Below are positions 13,801 through 23,743 of a stretch of 64,000 nt of DNA, one piece after another (within the stretch, counting starts at the first letter, position 1; each line of letters begins with the position of its first letter). This DNA comes from Icerya purchasi. Its lineage: Eukaryota; Arthropoda; Insecta; Hemiptera; Monophlebidae. Location of the stretch: positions 487,279,352 to 487,343,351 of the forward strand of contig CM077115.1 in the NCBI GenBank assembly GCA_039619475.1, read 5' to 3'. The translations under genes were made by a program, and so were the position numbers. Under the pieces are notes generated by a model, which was not told where the DNA came from, searched no databases, and was given only the letters and a program-made list of their open reading frames with translations.

Positions 13801-16800
13801 CGTCATTCGCATTACCGTTTTATTCAGTCAATTCCTCGTTCCCTGTCTTGGTTCCGTTCTAGTCCTTTCGGTCGTCGCTCTTCTATTGTCTCCCTAATTC
13901 GTCTCCGGATCAATCATTCTCTCCTCTCCTCCTATCGCCTTCGATCTACTCTATCGCCTTCTCCTTATTGTTCTCTTCACGATTGTGATCCTCCTCGTAT
14001 ATGTGATGCTAATCACATTTTCTTCGAGTGTCCTGCTCTTCGTAATGAGCGCTCCCTTTTATACAGTCAGCTCTTGTCATTAGGTCTCCCTACTCCTTAT
14101 AACTCTTCCTTTATTCTCTTTTTTCCTCCATCTTCTGTGGTGTCTGCACTGCTGTCCTTTGTTGCGTCCATTTCGGACCGTCTAGCTGTTTAGTTCTTTA
14201 ACTTAGTTTTTCCTGTTGTTGGGTCAATGCCACTGGTACTCCCACATAAAACAGAAGTACGCCAGAGTTTACAATCGTAAATACAAATATGAGAAACAAC
14301 TTCCGTTTGAAGTATAAGTTTAAATAATGATTTCTCATGCACACGGTGATTTCGTATCACCTTGTAAAGCAAGAGCAAAAAGGAAATAAACTTTTCCCGA
14401 TACGTTAACGTGTACAGTTACCTTATTTGGCGAGCGTATTGAGGTGGTGTCGTTAATCTACTTTAAGGAGTATTGGAGAGAACTATTTTGAGCATAACAA
14501 ATACGAAAAAGTCACAAAGGACGCAGAAATCGGGCGTGAAACGGTCTGATCTGCACACAATAAAGCCCCTAAACAATGTAGCAAAGATGAAGTTATCAAC
14601 AGAAAGAACGGAAAGAAAAATAAACTTACACGCAACAAAATACAGGAACCGTAGTAAATTTAAAACTTTTGTTAAACGAAAAATTACTTAAACAAATATA
14701 AATGGCGAAAGGTTAGTCGGTAGTAATAGACGAAAACTAAACGAAATATTAAAAAAAATACTATAAAAACATAATTTAGATGAAGTTCAAAGAATTTCTA
14801 GAAACTCGATAATAGCCAGTTTTAATATAATGTCGGGCGTAAACAAATTATCCAAAAATTCGCAATATTTTCAACCTAAGCATGTTACGTATATACCCGA
14901 TTTTTTAATCTCATGTACAGAGGTTATGAGAAAAATAGACATCAAATAACTAAAAGGTGACTTTTGGAATAATATAAAATAAGGCAATTTCTTATGCAAG
15001 TTGTTAGATTGAACAGACAAGAGAGAGCAGAAGATGGTGGAATAGCTTAAAATCTACTAGATCAAATAAAATTATAATTGACGGTCAGACACTTTTAAAA
15101 TATGTTCGTATATACAAGCAGTCATGGCGATCTCGGCCTTAATAAAACCAAATCGTTTGTGTGGACAAATAAAGGTCTGGAAGTTACTTGAGAAACATTT
15201 TCATCCGAGCTAATTTGCCACTGTCAGAGCATTTAACTATGGATTTCAGTACGACTGGTGTGATGGTTCCGCAATCCTCGTTAAAAATGTTATTCCTTTC
15301 AGTTCTTACAATGTTTCTCTGAACCTCCCTCTTATTCTTAACCAACCCAACATAGTTCACATCTCTATCCGTACAACCTTTCCATATCCTATTAACATTG
15401 TCTCCATCCGTACTACCTAATTATGATCTTCGTCAATTCCCTCTTTCCACTTTTTTCAACTCTATCCCGCTACCATTTATTATCGGAGGTGACTGGAATG
15501 CCCATTCGCTCTTATGTGGTTGCACATTCTACAATTCCAACGGTTCCATCCTTGAGAATGGTATTTTTTCCGATAATTTAATTCTTCTTAATGATCACTC
15601 CCCAACCTATTTCAGATATCCATCTATTTCTAGTTCTCTTGATCTAATCTTTGCTTCTTCCACTATTGGTCTTAATTATAACTGGAGAACTCTTACAGGT
15701 TCTTATGACAGAGACCATGTTCCTATCCTATCAACTCCTGTTAACTTTTCTTCTCCGACTTTCTTCAAACCTTTACATTCTCCTCGGCGAAACCGTTTCA
15801 GAGCAAATCGGACTCTGTTTCGTTCTTGTGTAAATTCATCACTCCCTAGTATTCAACTCGACTTCGATCTCATACTTCTGTATAATTCTTTTTTAAACTT
15901 CGTTAAGTCTGTTTTCTCTTTATCTTCACCCACCTGTCATCAGACATCTAATAACCACAATAAAACTTCATCTCTTTGGTGGAAAGAGGAATGCAACAGC
16001 GCATTCCACCGTAGTCGTGCCATTTTTAGAACCTTTCATTTAAATCCTACAACCGAAAACTTTCTTGCTTATATACGAGCGAACGCAAGAGCTAGGTATA
16101 TACTTAAAGTCTCAAAGAGGTTCTATTCTTCATTCTCTAGGAATACCCCTCTTTCTCATATCTGGAAAATGGTCAGAGCTTTCAAATTCCCATCCTCTAA
16201 ACGTTCTTCCAATCTCAACCTTTCTAAAGATAGTCTAGAATCCTTTATCGATTCCGTTGCTCCTGCTTATGTTCCTAACGTTGATGACCTGTATCTAAGT
16301 CTACCTCCGCATAATTCCCCGACACATTTCCTAACTTCTGCTTTCAATATTTATGAAATGAAATCTGTCCTTCCGAAATCTTCTAACCTCACTCCAGGTC
16401 TTGACGGTATACCTTTTCTGGTCCTTAAAAACCTGTCTGAACAGGCCTTTACCTTTCTCCTTCATCTTTTTAACTGTTTCCTCTCCAGAGGTGTAACTCC
16501 TCCCTATTGGAATTCTTTTATCATCATTCCTATTCCTAAAAAAAGTTCTTCCTTTCGTCCTATTTCTTTGGCATCCTGTATCAGAAAACTGTTTGAAGGT
16601 ATGTTAAACAAGTGCCTTGTTTGGTGGCTAGACAATAATAATGTATAAATGGTTCGATGAGACCGGTGCCTCTTTCATCCTCCCAGATTTTGGCTTTTCA
16701 GAATCTTTTCGCCTGCCTCCTTTCTGTTCTACATTCATAAACGTATTAATGACTATCCTACTTTCCATTATTTTCAGTTCCTTCAATCACCTTTCCTCTA

Positions 16801-19378
16801 AATTCTTAATTATATCTGACTCCATGACTGCCTTCAAGACCATTTGTTTTTCCCTACCTGATCATTCCTATGATTTTATCATACTCCGCATACGCTCATT
16901 TATCCACGTTCTTTCTTTCCTTCATTCCATTCAAATTGATTTTCTGTGGGTTTCTAGTCATTCGGGCATCTTCGGTAATGGAGCGGTGGACCTTCTCACT
17001 TCTTCTTTAAAATAGTCCCATCGTCTAATCTCCTTCCGTTGTACAAAGTTTTTCATCTTAGGTTTTGGTCGGATATATGCGTTTCCACTTTCTCTAACAA
17101 TTGTTCTTTTTATCTGTCTGTTCAATCTAGTCAAACAGATTGTTTCCTTCACTTCGTAGTTCTGTTCTTGTCTCCGTTATTCACTTGCGTCTTAACCATT
17201 CTCTGTTACCTTCTTCCCGTTTTTGTTTTTCGTCGGTTGTCCTCTCCATTCAAACAAAGAGCATGTTTGCGATGCGGACCATGTGTTTATTAAGTGTTGA
17301 TATCCTTCTGCTGAGTGTTCTGCTTTTTACTTCAGTTTGCTGCGACTTGGTCTTCCTACTCTATATTGCGCCTCTTATATGCTATCTTTTCCCTCTCCAC
17401 AGATTGTTCATATTATTTGTTCCTTTCTTCTAACAATATCTGAACGTATCAAGATATAATTGACGCATTCCTATTCTAATTGTTTCTGGGTAAAGGTACC
17501 CGGTTGACGATCCCAAAACAAAAAAAAAAGAAACTTTAATTATAACTCGACTCGTTTAAATTCAAAATCAGTTATTAAAAATTACAATCTAACCTTTTGT
17601 TGTAATATTTAGTTGAATAAAATTGCAAACACTATAGCGGAAAAAGCTGACTTTTATCGAAATATAATCCATTTATTACCTCAACAAAAGACATAAGTAG
17701 ATAAGAATGGTAAATTTGCCTCGAAGTGGGTTGATATTTGGCTGGTAGGTAGATTCGAGACGGAAGTTTCAGATCCCTCGCCGCCTTAATTTTTGAAAAA
17801 CTCCCTTTTTGCTGAAATACAGTTCATTTTTTTTCTCAAGCGTAAGTTGACCGATTTTCGTAATTTTTCGGTATGTTGTAGACACATGGGCGGAGTGTTT
17901 TAGAAAAAATTAACAACTATCCTCCCCCATCATATTTCACCCTCCAAATGACACTTTCTAATATTGTTCGTGTTTTTTACCAATGAAAATACATGAGCGC
18001 AAGCATATAACTGGTATTTTGAGATGTATTTTAGATCCCTAAATAACATATTTTGGTTAAAAAAAAATTTCGGGTAGTCATGGTCAAAGTTGGCAAAAAC
18101 GTAGAGTAAGTGAAAATTTTATTGGTCAACTTGCGCTTGAGAAAAAACAAATTAACTGTATTTCAGAAAAAATGGAGTTTTCCAAAAACTAGAGAAGTGA
18201 GGGGTTTGGAAGTTCTGTCTTGAATGTTTCTTGGTGGTATCCACTTACCACCCAAACATCAATCCTTAATTTATCGGTTACATATAGACACTATCGAATA
18301 ATTCAAAAGTTTAATCCAACAGCTATTGGAGTGTATGATGACCATTTTAAGGATAACTTTTCCAAAGGTATTAATCATTAGTTGTTTTGTTGCAATAAAT
18401 ATGAACATAAAAAAGTAGCATTTTTTAATGATTTGATGCCCTTTAATGTGTATTGTTGTTGTAATAAACCCCAGTATTTACCCTCCTTTAATGATGACAT
18501 ATCGGTATGTTTATTCAAATCTTTTACAAGCGATAACATCATTAGTGTAATCCATAAGAGCGGGCCGATTTTTGTTTCATTTTTTGTAACATATTTATTT
18601 GAACTTCTCAACTATGAATATTATAACTCAATGCAGTGATAGTAACCCGATGCAGAGATAACTTCTTGAACTTTCAGTATGCGGTAATAGGATTCGAACC
18701 AAAGTCTACTCTAAAGGAACTACTAACTACGCTACAGAGTAGCTGGCTAAAAATGTACGGTGGCCTCTTGATTTCATACTCGGCCACATAAATATGCAGA
18801 AACGTTAGCCGTATCAGGGGAAATTAAATGTATCTTCTTCCATCTTGATTGTAAATTATTAATTTCGATAACCGACTGTAAAAGTGCTATTAATTGTATT
18901 TTCTCTTCATACATTCATCCTGACCCTATTGCTTTAATCAGTCGATTCTTAATTTCCGTCCTCTTCTGGTTCCTTATTTTTTATAGATTCTTTTGGGTTC
19001 CCCCGAGTCGTTACTTCTGGTTGTCCAATCAGAGGGTTCAAAATAAAAAAATTCCCTAATCAATTTTAATGTATTAATGTGTAGGATTTTTTCTTCATAG
19101 TTCTTAACAAATTTTCAGCGCTTCTTTATACACTCAAAAAGCGACATTTAAATCAACCTATAATTTCAAAATACAAAATTACTAGGCAGGTAAGTATTTC
19201 CATTTCGACAAACGACAAATGCTAATTTATATGTTCTTTTGTATTATTTTTTAATTAAGTTTTAGTCTAAATTTTCACGGATTATTATATTATGTTTTTC
19301 TAGTCGCTAATAGGAGAAAAGTCATCGGTACGTTACATAAATTACCAGAACGATTTGAACGAAGAAGATGAAGAGTAA
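1832..19378 (+). CDS. Vmat: Vesicular monoamine transporter (SLC18/VMAT-like), C-terminal four exons; 5' part outside the window
   Basis: A 12-TM proton/amine antiporter of secretory and synaptic vesicles. Coding exons seen: 1832-1883, 9717-9900, 10040-10173 and 19304-19378. All introns are GT-AG and phases match (phase 0 after exon 1, phase 1 after exon 2, phase 0 after exon 3). The joined protein carries the SLC18 hallmarks [44 protein letters not shown] and the TM12-end motif [11 protein letters not shown], then an acidic cytosolic tail ending EEDEE. The DSSMMP...GYLVD segment and SPPTKEE resemble VMAT more than VAChT, which diverges here in vertebrates, but the paralogue call rests on memory of the families. 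The first visible exon starts mid-codon, so upstream exons lie off the left edge. Introns of 7.8, 0.14 and 9.1 kb are packed with transposons. A polyadenylation signal lies at 19635-19640. Confidence 0.87.
1884..4282. other. VMAT intron 1, left part; nothing recognisable
   Basis: AT-rich intron with mononucleotide T and G tracts (3460s, 3670-3715). No coding similarity or repeat pair was found by eye. Confidence 0.4.
4283..6362. mobile_element. Foldback-type element with ~450-bp inverted arms
   Basis: The left arm (about 4283-4735) and right arm (about 5923-6362) are inverted copies over nearly their full length. Examples: tgtgaaatgcctctattcca on the left against the complement of tctagaataggggcatttca on the right; gtctacaagtaatgtttttt against its complement near 6020; and a shared block atggccaaacc with ggttatacca. 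The arms differ by scattered substitutions, so this is an old insertion. The ~1.2-kb centre holds a tRNA-like SINE head at 5004 and AT-rich sequence with a short open segment near 5340-5470 that I cannot assign. The outer ends look like GGGT-CCC-; no clear target duplication. Superfamily unknown. Confidence 0.75.
5004..5215 (+). mobile_element. tRNA-derived SINE inside the foldback element
   Basis: The tRNA-like head at 5004-5075 has an A-box-like tagcctagttgctagag (5008-5024) and a B box gggttcgatcccg (5051-5063), the internal Pol III promoter layout. Downstream is the block acgtggaaggcaatggcaaa followed by ccacc, of a type seen in insect SINE bodies, then tracts to about 5215. A 73-codon ORF here is a by-product. 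Confidence 0.7.
6393..6488. repeat. Two-copy tandem repeat, 48-bp period
   Basis: The unit beginning caattaaattatcttatcaa occurs at 6393 and again at 6441, continuing with agttatattaca-aaattta. The copies are almost identical, so the duplication is recent compared with the surroundings. Confidence 0.8.
6489..8070. other. VMAT intron 1, middle; mostly unassigned
   Basis: AT-rich. At 7670-7715 a block gggccgtatctgagg with gggttcaaatccccc resembles a G/C-run transposon end (compare 38581). A minus-strand segment near 7850 shares cgtctatttttgg with 23325-23340. No gene. Confidence 0.35.
8072..8655. repeat. Degenerate tandem repeat, period about 338 bp
   Basis: Copy 1 starts near 8072 and copy 2 near 8410. 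Shared landmarks in the same order: ctatatga-tta, gattt-ctttttaa, gaaatttaggga/gatatttaggga, aaaaagtccacagc and agctggagagtcactc. The copies are clearly diverged. Confidence 0.75.
8656..9716. other. VMAT intron 1, right part, with a possible cryptic exon
   Basis: AT-rich intron. A 72-bp segment at 9400-9471 is bounded by ttgcag and gtatgc, like an exon, but carries a stop in the VMAT frame (see findings). Confidence 0.35.
9717..9900 (+). CDS. Vmat: VMAT coding exon (conserved [13 protein letters not shown] block)
   Basis: A 184-nt exon after the acceptor taattag. It reads [20 protein letters not shown], then [17 protein letters not shown] and [19 protein letters not shown], and ends one base into a Gly codon (phase 1) before the donor gtaaca at 9901. 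This is the most conserved stretch of the SLC18 family in the window, covering transmembrane helices of the C-terminal half. Translation runs on past 9900 without a stop for about 20 codons, so ORF length alone would misplace the exon end. Confidence 0.92.
10040..10173 (+). CDS. Vmat: VMAT coding exon (last TM helices and SPPTKEERK)
   Basis: A 134-nt exon after the acceptor atcccgtag. It completes the split Gly codon and reads [20 protein letters not shown], then [20 protein letters not shown] and KEERK, with the donor gtaaat at 10174. It encodes the last pair of membrane helices and the start of the cytosolic tail. Only 139 bp of intron separate it from the previous exon. Confidence 0.92.
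10239..10340 (+). repeat. Dispersed repeat, copy B
   Basis: Same unit as the minus-strand copy at 1641-1737: agtaagtcccatacccttga, then cagggcgtcgggg, gttcacaatgtac and aacggcgctaatgaga. It lies 65 bp after the third VMAT exon, inside the last intron. Confidence 0.6.
10495..11040 (+). mobile_element. LINE fragment (RNase H end and C-terminal region), family A copy 1
   Basis: Broken frames read [18 protein letters not shown], the C-terminal end of a retrotransposon RNase H domain, then in another frame the motif [10 protein letters not shown] followed by [19 protein letters not shown], the cysteine/histidine tail typical of I-superfamily LINEs. The same tail occurs at 11790-11900 and 13980-14100. 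5'-truncated, with frameshifts. Confidence 0.75.
11062..12300 (+). mobile_element. Older LINE fragment (reverse transcriptase C-terminal half), interrupted
   Basis: Reads [20 protein letters not shown], the RT active site box (YADD), then after a stop [19 protein letters not shown] and [20 protein letters not shown], the usual post-catalytic RT blocks. At 11768 the frame is broken by an inserted family A LINE. It resumes at 12058 as [18 protein letters not shown] and continues to about 12270 ([12 protein letters not shown]). The family differs from family A; it looks like a Jockey/CR1-L2-type element. Inactive. Confidence 0.8.
11768..12057 (+). mobile_element. 5'-truncated family A LINE nested in the older LINE
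   Basis: The insert carries the LINE tail ([20 protein letters not shown], then PTPFN), the 3' sequence tattgttgggtcaaggccgc and an A tract. AAAAAAGAAAT occurs immediately before (11757-11767) and at the end (12047-12057), a probable target-site duplication merging with the poly(A). Removing 290 bp restores the host LINE frame exactly (KRN | SPTYN). Confidence 0.85.
12827..14260 (+). mobile_element. LINE fragment with RNase H, family A copy 3
   Basis: Broken frames cover the region after RT ([20 protein letters not shown]) and an RNase H domain with [15 protein letters not shown] (first Asp), an SDS motif near 13500 and the end [10 protein letters not shown] near 13660. Then comes the C-terminal Cys/His tail ([20 protein letters not shown]) and a 3' end near tgttgttgggtcaatgccac (14213). 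It lacks EN and RT. Separate ORFs at 12827, 13122, 13617 and 13676 are pieces of this one decayed reading frame. Confidence 0.8.
14261..15229 (+). other. Unassigned spacer, possibly LINE ORF1 remnant
   Basis: A 72-codon basic ORF (14473-14691) and a broken frame reading [20 protein letters not shown] near 14885. Such segments occur in LINE ORF1 proteins, but no zinc knuckle is visible, so the assignment is weak. Confidence 0.25.
15230..17530 (+). mobile_element. Internally deleted family A LINE (endonuclease, RT start, RNase H), copy 4
   Basis: Starts in an APE-type endonuclease ([20 protein letters not shown]). The 416-codon ORF at 15398-16648 holds [15 protein letters not shown] and SYDRDHVPI (EN catalytic boxes), then the RT N-terminus ([36 protein letters not shown]). 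It stops right after [10 protein letters not shown], before the RT catalytic core. From 16655 it resumes in RNase H ([30 protein letters not shown]). So the segment holding the RT catalytic motif is deleted. The 3' end lies near gtttctgggtaaaggtaccc (17481) with an A-rich tail at 17518-17530. Confidence 0.85.
17728..18265. mobile_element. Inverted-repeat (MITE/foldback) element, ~540 bp
   Basis: Left arm 17728-17857: gttgatatttggctggtagg, then aatttttgaaaaactccctt, gctgaaatacagtt and ctcaagcgtaagttgacc. The right arm (18105-18265) contains the complements in reverse order: ggtcaacttgcgcttgag, aactgtatttcag, ggagttttcc, and accacccaaacatcaatcc at the end. No coding sequence and no clear target duplication. 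Confidence 0.75.
18680..18752 (-). mobile_element. tRNA-like SINE head
   Basis: On the minus strand an A-box-like tagcgtagttagtag (18720-18734) is followed 21 bp later by a B box ggttcgaatcc (18689-18699). Spacing fits a Pol III internal promoter. The paired stems do not look like a functional tRNA, so I call it a SINE head rather than a tRNA gene. Confidence 0.5.
18840..19035 (+). mobile_element. Short decayed family A LINE RNase H fragment
   Basis: A broken frame reads [20 protein letters not shown], then [12 protein letters not shown] and FFWVP, matching the SDSK...FLWVPSH stretch of RNase H in the copies at 13500 and 16810. It lies 270 bp before the last VMAT exon. Confidence 0.55.
19304..19378 (+). 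CDS. Vmat: VMAT terminal coding exon, cytosolic tail and stop
   Basis: After the acceptor ttttctag the exon reads [20 protein letters not shown], then EDEE and TAA (19376-19378). It matches the short C-terminal exon of insect VMATs ([11 protein letters not shown], then a run of acidic residues). The phase-0 start fits the phase-0 end of the exon at 10173, 9.1 kb upstream. In the family the acidic C-terminal tail carries trafficking signals. Confidence 0.85.
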   Translation, partial: SLIGEKSSVRYINYQNDLNEEDEE

Positions 19379-19660
19379 ACTCTCAACTTTGAACACATTT
19401 TCCGCTTCGATTTCCAGTTATTCGCAACCTATTTTTTCATCGGTACTCTTTAAACAATTTTTCTTCCGTGGTATTTTATTTCGTTACGATTCGTTTCATC
19501 ATTATTACTCGTTTTTTGTATTGAAAGATCAGGAAAAACGGATAACCTCAATTACGAGAAGGGGAAGGTAACATTTAGAAACTGACTTGGAAATGCAAAA
19601 TAATTCGGTAAAAAATTCTCGAGGTCCGGCACTCAATAAATTTTGAATTTGCAACTATAT
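19379..19660 (+). other. Probable VMAT 3' UTR with polyadenylation signal
   Basis: AT-rich sequence after the stop. An AATAAA hexamer lies at 19635-19640, followed by T-rich sequence. The cleavage site is not visible. A 67-codon ORF starting inside the last exon is not supported by anything else. Confidence 0.45.
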
Positions 19661-22600
19661 TTTTCCGAATTCTTTGCGACGATGATTTTTTTCCCATTTA
19701 CTCTGTGTTCCATTTTTGATAAGTACAAAAAAAAAAAAAAAGAAATTATCAGTACGGAAATTTTATTGAAAATAATGGTTTCCCACAAAGATAATATTAT
19801 GCAAACATTTTTGTTTTTCTAAATTTTAAAATCTTTACATTTAATAATAAAAATTTAACTTTTTAACTACTCCAATCTGCCCCCTAAAGGGTAACTTTTT
19901 TGATAATCAACGTAGTATAGAGCACAACATTGCTAAACAAAAAAATTACCCCTTCCCAAAAAATCATACGGGGCTAATAGAAATGAATACACCATATTAA
20001 AAATCGAAAAAAAAGGAATGATCAAATTCACTTTATTATATTATACATTTGAAGAGGAGGAATTTAGTGAAAAACTATTTTTTATCAAATTCGAATTTTT
20101 TTATATTTTACGCATAATGTGATTTTCGTCGCTCATTTACACGGCTTATCATTTCGTTTTCCATATTACCGACATTTGCACTACGTGAACTATTAAGCTT
20201 GCTGCGTGAGTCACATCCCGCGGTGGCTTTTTACCCAGCGCAGAAATACCGCTTCGCGTCATACAGATATTACGGATCTTTCCTTTCTGTTAGTTTCCGT
20301 TTTTCTTTTCAGTGAGAACCTAATAATGGAACAGAAATTACGGAGATTCGAAAACGTTCATAAACTTTCTAAAATAATGGCGAAACAAGAAATTTCGTTT
20401 TCGAAACCGGATCAAAAACACGGCAATGTGTTTCTTTAACGCGAGAACAAATTAGAAAAATCCTGACTATTTTTAATTTAATCGATTTCCCCTACTCTGA
20501 TTGTTTTAGCGGTGGCGATGATCATTTTTAACGCTGCAGCAGAAATAATCGGCACAGAAAAATTACAAATAAATAAACGAATAAATAACAAAATTTGAAA
20601 TTAAGTTTTTTCAAATAATATAAGCACCGCGGAGAGTCGTAAAATTTAATTTATTTTTGCTTAAGAATTCGCAGAAGTTGGCTTTGAAGTTAAACACACT
20701 GCACGCAGCTAACGAATTTTTTTTTAAAATGTTTATGAAAATCAATTTTTCAGCCCCTTTTACCCAAGTTAAACTCATTTAACGCTAATTTAAGGGTTAG
20801 TTAATTAACGAATATAGTAGCAGACACAAATCTTTCGCTATAGAATATTTCCTTCGAATAATTTTATGATTTAAATAATCTTGTAGTTTTCTAAGATTTT
20901 CGGTTAATCATTCGGTCCTTTTTCATATTTTTCTTAGTTTATTCCTCTTTTAACTTTAAAATAACGCGTATTAATAATTTAATTTCAGGTGAGAAAAAAA
21001 AAAGTTTGCTATTCTGATCTTCCACCTGGACTTATCATTTTACCGACGAGGAAAATGGTAAATACGCAAAAGGCACTGTAAAGAGTTGGAGGGCAAAGAA
21101 TTGAAAGATAAAAATTTCCTAATTTTCGTAATTGTTTTGTCCTTTTTTTCTTTTTTCAGAAGCTATAGCAAACTATTATAAACTTTTATGTTCGCGAATG
21201 TTACACACACCGTTTCGATATTTGGTAAAATAAAAATATTAACGGTAAAGTTCTTATTTTTGGACAAAAAGCTATTCCACCGCGAGGAACGATAAGCCGA
21301 TTCCTATCAGAGATCAGCATTTTTTTGGCCAAAATGTATTTTGACAGCATTAACCGAAAATACGGGCACGTTGCAACGGTTTAGAGCTAGAAATTTCTGA
21401 AAACCGATGTTTCACCTGAAAGGGATAATTACGCCATCTTATCGTCAACGAGAAAATTAAACGAAAATGCTTTTCAAACACTTGTTTATTATTGCAGTTA
21501 TGTAATAATTATGGTATTTTTTCTTTATTTTAATGTACACTATCTGCTCACATTGCAAATATCTCAGACGCGCGCGACCAATGAAAAAGCCCACTAAATA
21601 CCCTGTAGCTGTTTTAAGTGATTACGTAAATAAAAAATAAAAATAAGTAAACGTTCAATTTTAAATATACGCAAAGACATTCGTAATTCTAAAACAATGT
21701 TAACGCCATTTCTCAGTAAATCATTTTCACGAAATTCTTCCGTTAATATCGCATAAAATTACACACGCATGAGCAACGTGTAATCATTAATGCGACCCCC
21801 CTCTCATCCGCTTCGATATTACATTACTTTTACCCTGTCGAATCAGTTGCCAATAAGACGATTTCCGCCCAAAGGCTAACTGCAGAAAGGGAACCAACCA
21901 CTAATAATAATAACTTTCGTTATTCGCCAACTAACATTATAGAATGAAAGGCCATTGTGTATATCATTAATAATATCCATTTGTTCGTTTTAACACCTAT
22001 CCAATGGTAACCGATCAGTACAAACACCAATTTGACCGAAACGTCAAATTTATATAAAAGCCATGCTAATGATTACACTGCGGTCTCGCTATCACCTTCA
22101 AAAAGCCAATTCACTTCATTTAGTTTTCGGACAATTTGAATTTTCAGTAAACGTGAAAAAAAAATACATATATGACATTAGCCGAGAAAAAGGATCTGTG
22201 GTGCAAAAATATGAGTTTCGAGTTGAACATCTGATACTTGAAAATGTGTAAAATAAGATGCAGTATGTATTTTTTTCCCCCGCAAACATTCATAAGAAAA
22301 TTGGAATAAACTACTAAACATGTGGGGGGGGGGGTAAATCGTTTGCTAGTGTTACGTTTCGCCGTACATGTCGGCGAAAAATTTTTCCTCTTCTAAGTCC
22401 AGAAATTTTTAACAGGTGATTTCATTTTTTTTTAAACTAGAAATGATGATACTTTGTAATACCTATTATGAAAACAAAACCGAATTAATTAATAATGCGA
22501 TAAAATTAAAATTTGAGAGATGAAAATATGGAATCACGACAATGCACCTGGTAATTATTGATAAAAATCTTGAAATTTTGTGTCCCACATTTATCATTCG

Positions 22601-23735
22601 ATTTTACTTACATTCGCAGCAACATTGAATTTTTTATGACCGGATCGATTAACAACTTCTTCAAAATCTTCGTAGCGATTAACATTTGAGCGACCAAATT
22701 CTAATTTAACTAGGCTAAAATTTGGCAACGATGCTATATTGAGTTGGCAGCACGTTAGATAGAAGCATGCGCGCTACAGTAGTATTTTGTAGTAATATTA
22801 TTACCTAGTGCATAAAAACGCATTTTTCTCAAAAACTAGTTTTCATACAACGGGTATCTTTTCTCGGCGAACGTCACATATGTGTTTTCTTCAATATACT
22901 GTGTCAACATTGGCAGTGCTCGGTCACTAAGAATATTTTCCTATTTCAATTTGTACTTAACATTGCATTACATAATTTATAAACTAAAACCGCAGTTGTT
23001 TTTACAATTTTGAATTTTCAGTTTTACATTTCGTTTACAATATTTTATTTACGGTTGATTTTTTTTTTTTTTTTTCAAATTAAGACATAAAAATAACTAC
23101 TCCGGTGTTAAAAATCATAATTTGCGAAGATCGCAAAGAAAAAATAATAGTTACGCATTTACGAGCCATCACTTTTAATACAATTCCTATTAAAAGAGAA
23201 GAAAAAACGAAAAAAATCTCCAATACGGCAATTTGCCACAGTTTTGGACAACAACTGGTCACATTACTGTTCAGAAGAAAACTCGCGATTACCAAAATAT
23301 AAAGGTTATTATAAACGTTAACTGTACGTCTATTTTTGGCACAAATCACGTAAAAATAACGTTGAAATGAAATATGAATTATGTATACCGACTTCGTCTA
23401 CTATTGCGAGTAAAAAACGATCGCTTGCAGGAGCACAACAACTTAACATTGTGAGTGGCTGCTCAGATATCCATTGTCGACTAAAAAAAGAAAAACAAAA
23501 GACAACAATTTTTCCAAAATTACAAATGCGACGCCAATGTTTAATGTATTTATTTTTCATCAATTTACACAACTGTTCAATTTGCATTAGAGTTTGTACT
23601 AAACTGTCCAAATATGGTTTCAAATTTAGTTGCGTAGAGTCAATAGGTGTTAAATTAAAACATTAGCCTTCGCTGGTTGTGCCCATCACAACTGAGTGGG
23701 TGCTCTGACGGACCCTCCATTGTTGCGTCCTGATC
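19661..23735. other. Intergenic, no gene recognised
   Basis: AT-rich. ORFs of 60-99 codons (20206, 22063, 23080, 23330, 23367) show no domain and overlap on opposite strands. G tract at 22324-22335, T tract at 23060. Part of 23300-23340 is similar to 7850-7880. Confidence 0.4.
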
Positions 23736-23743
23736 GTTTAGAT

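Noticed and set aside
1832..19378. Calling the transporter VAChT
   Set aside because: Vertebrate VAChT diverges strongly in the DSSMMP/GYLVD and SPPTKEE segments, which here look like VMAT. No ChAT-type exon is nested around it. The paralogue still needs a tree.
23330..23666. Overlapping 97- and 99-codon ORFs on opposite strands
   Set aside because: No domain, no splice context, mutual overlap, and part of the region resembles a repeat at 7.85 kb.
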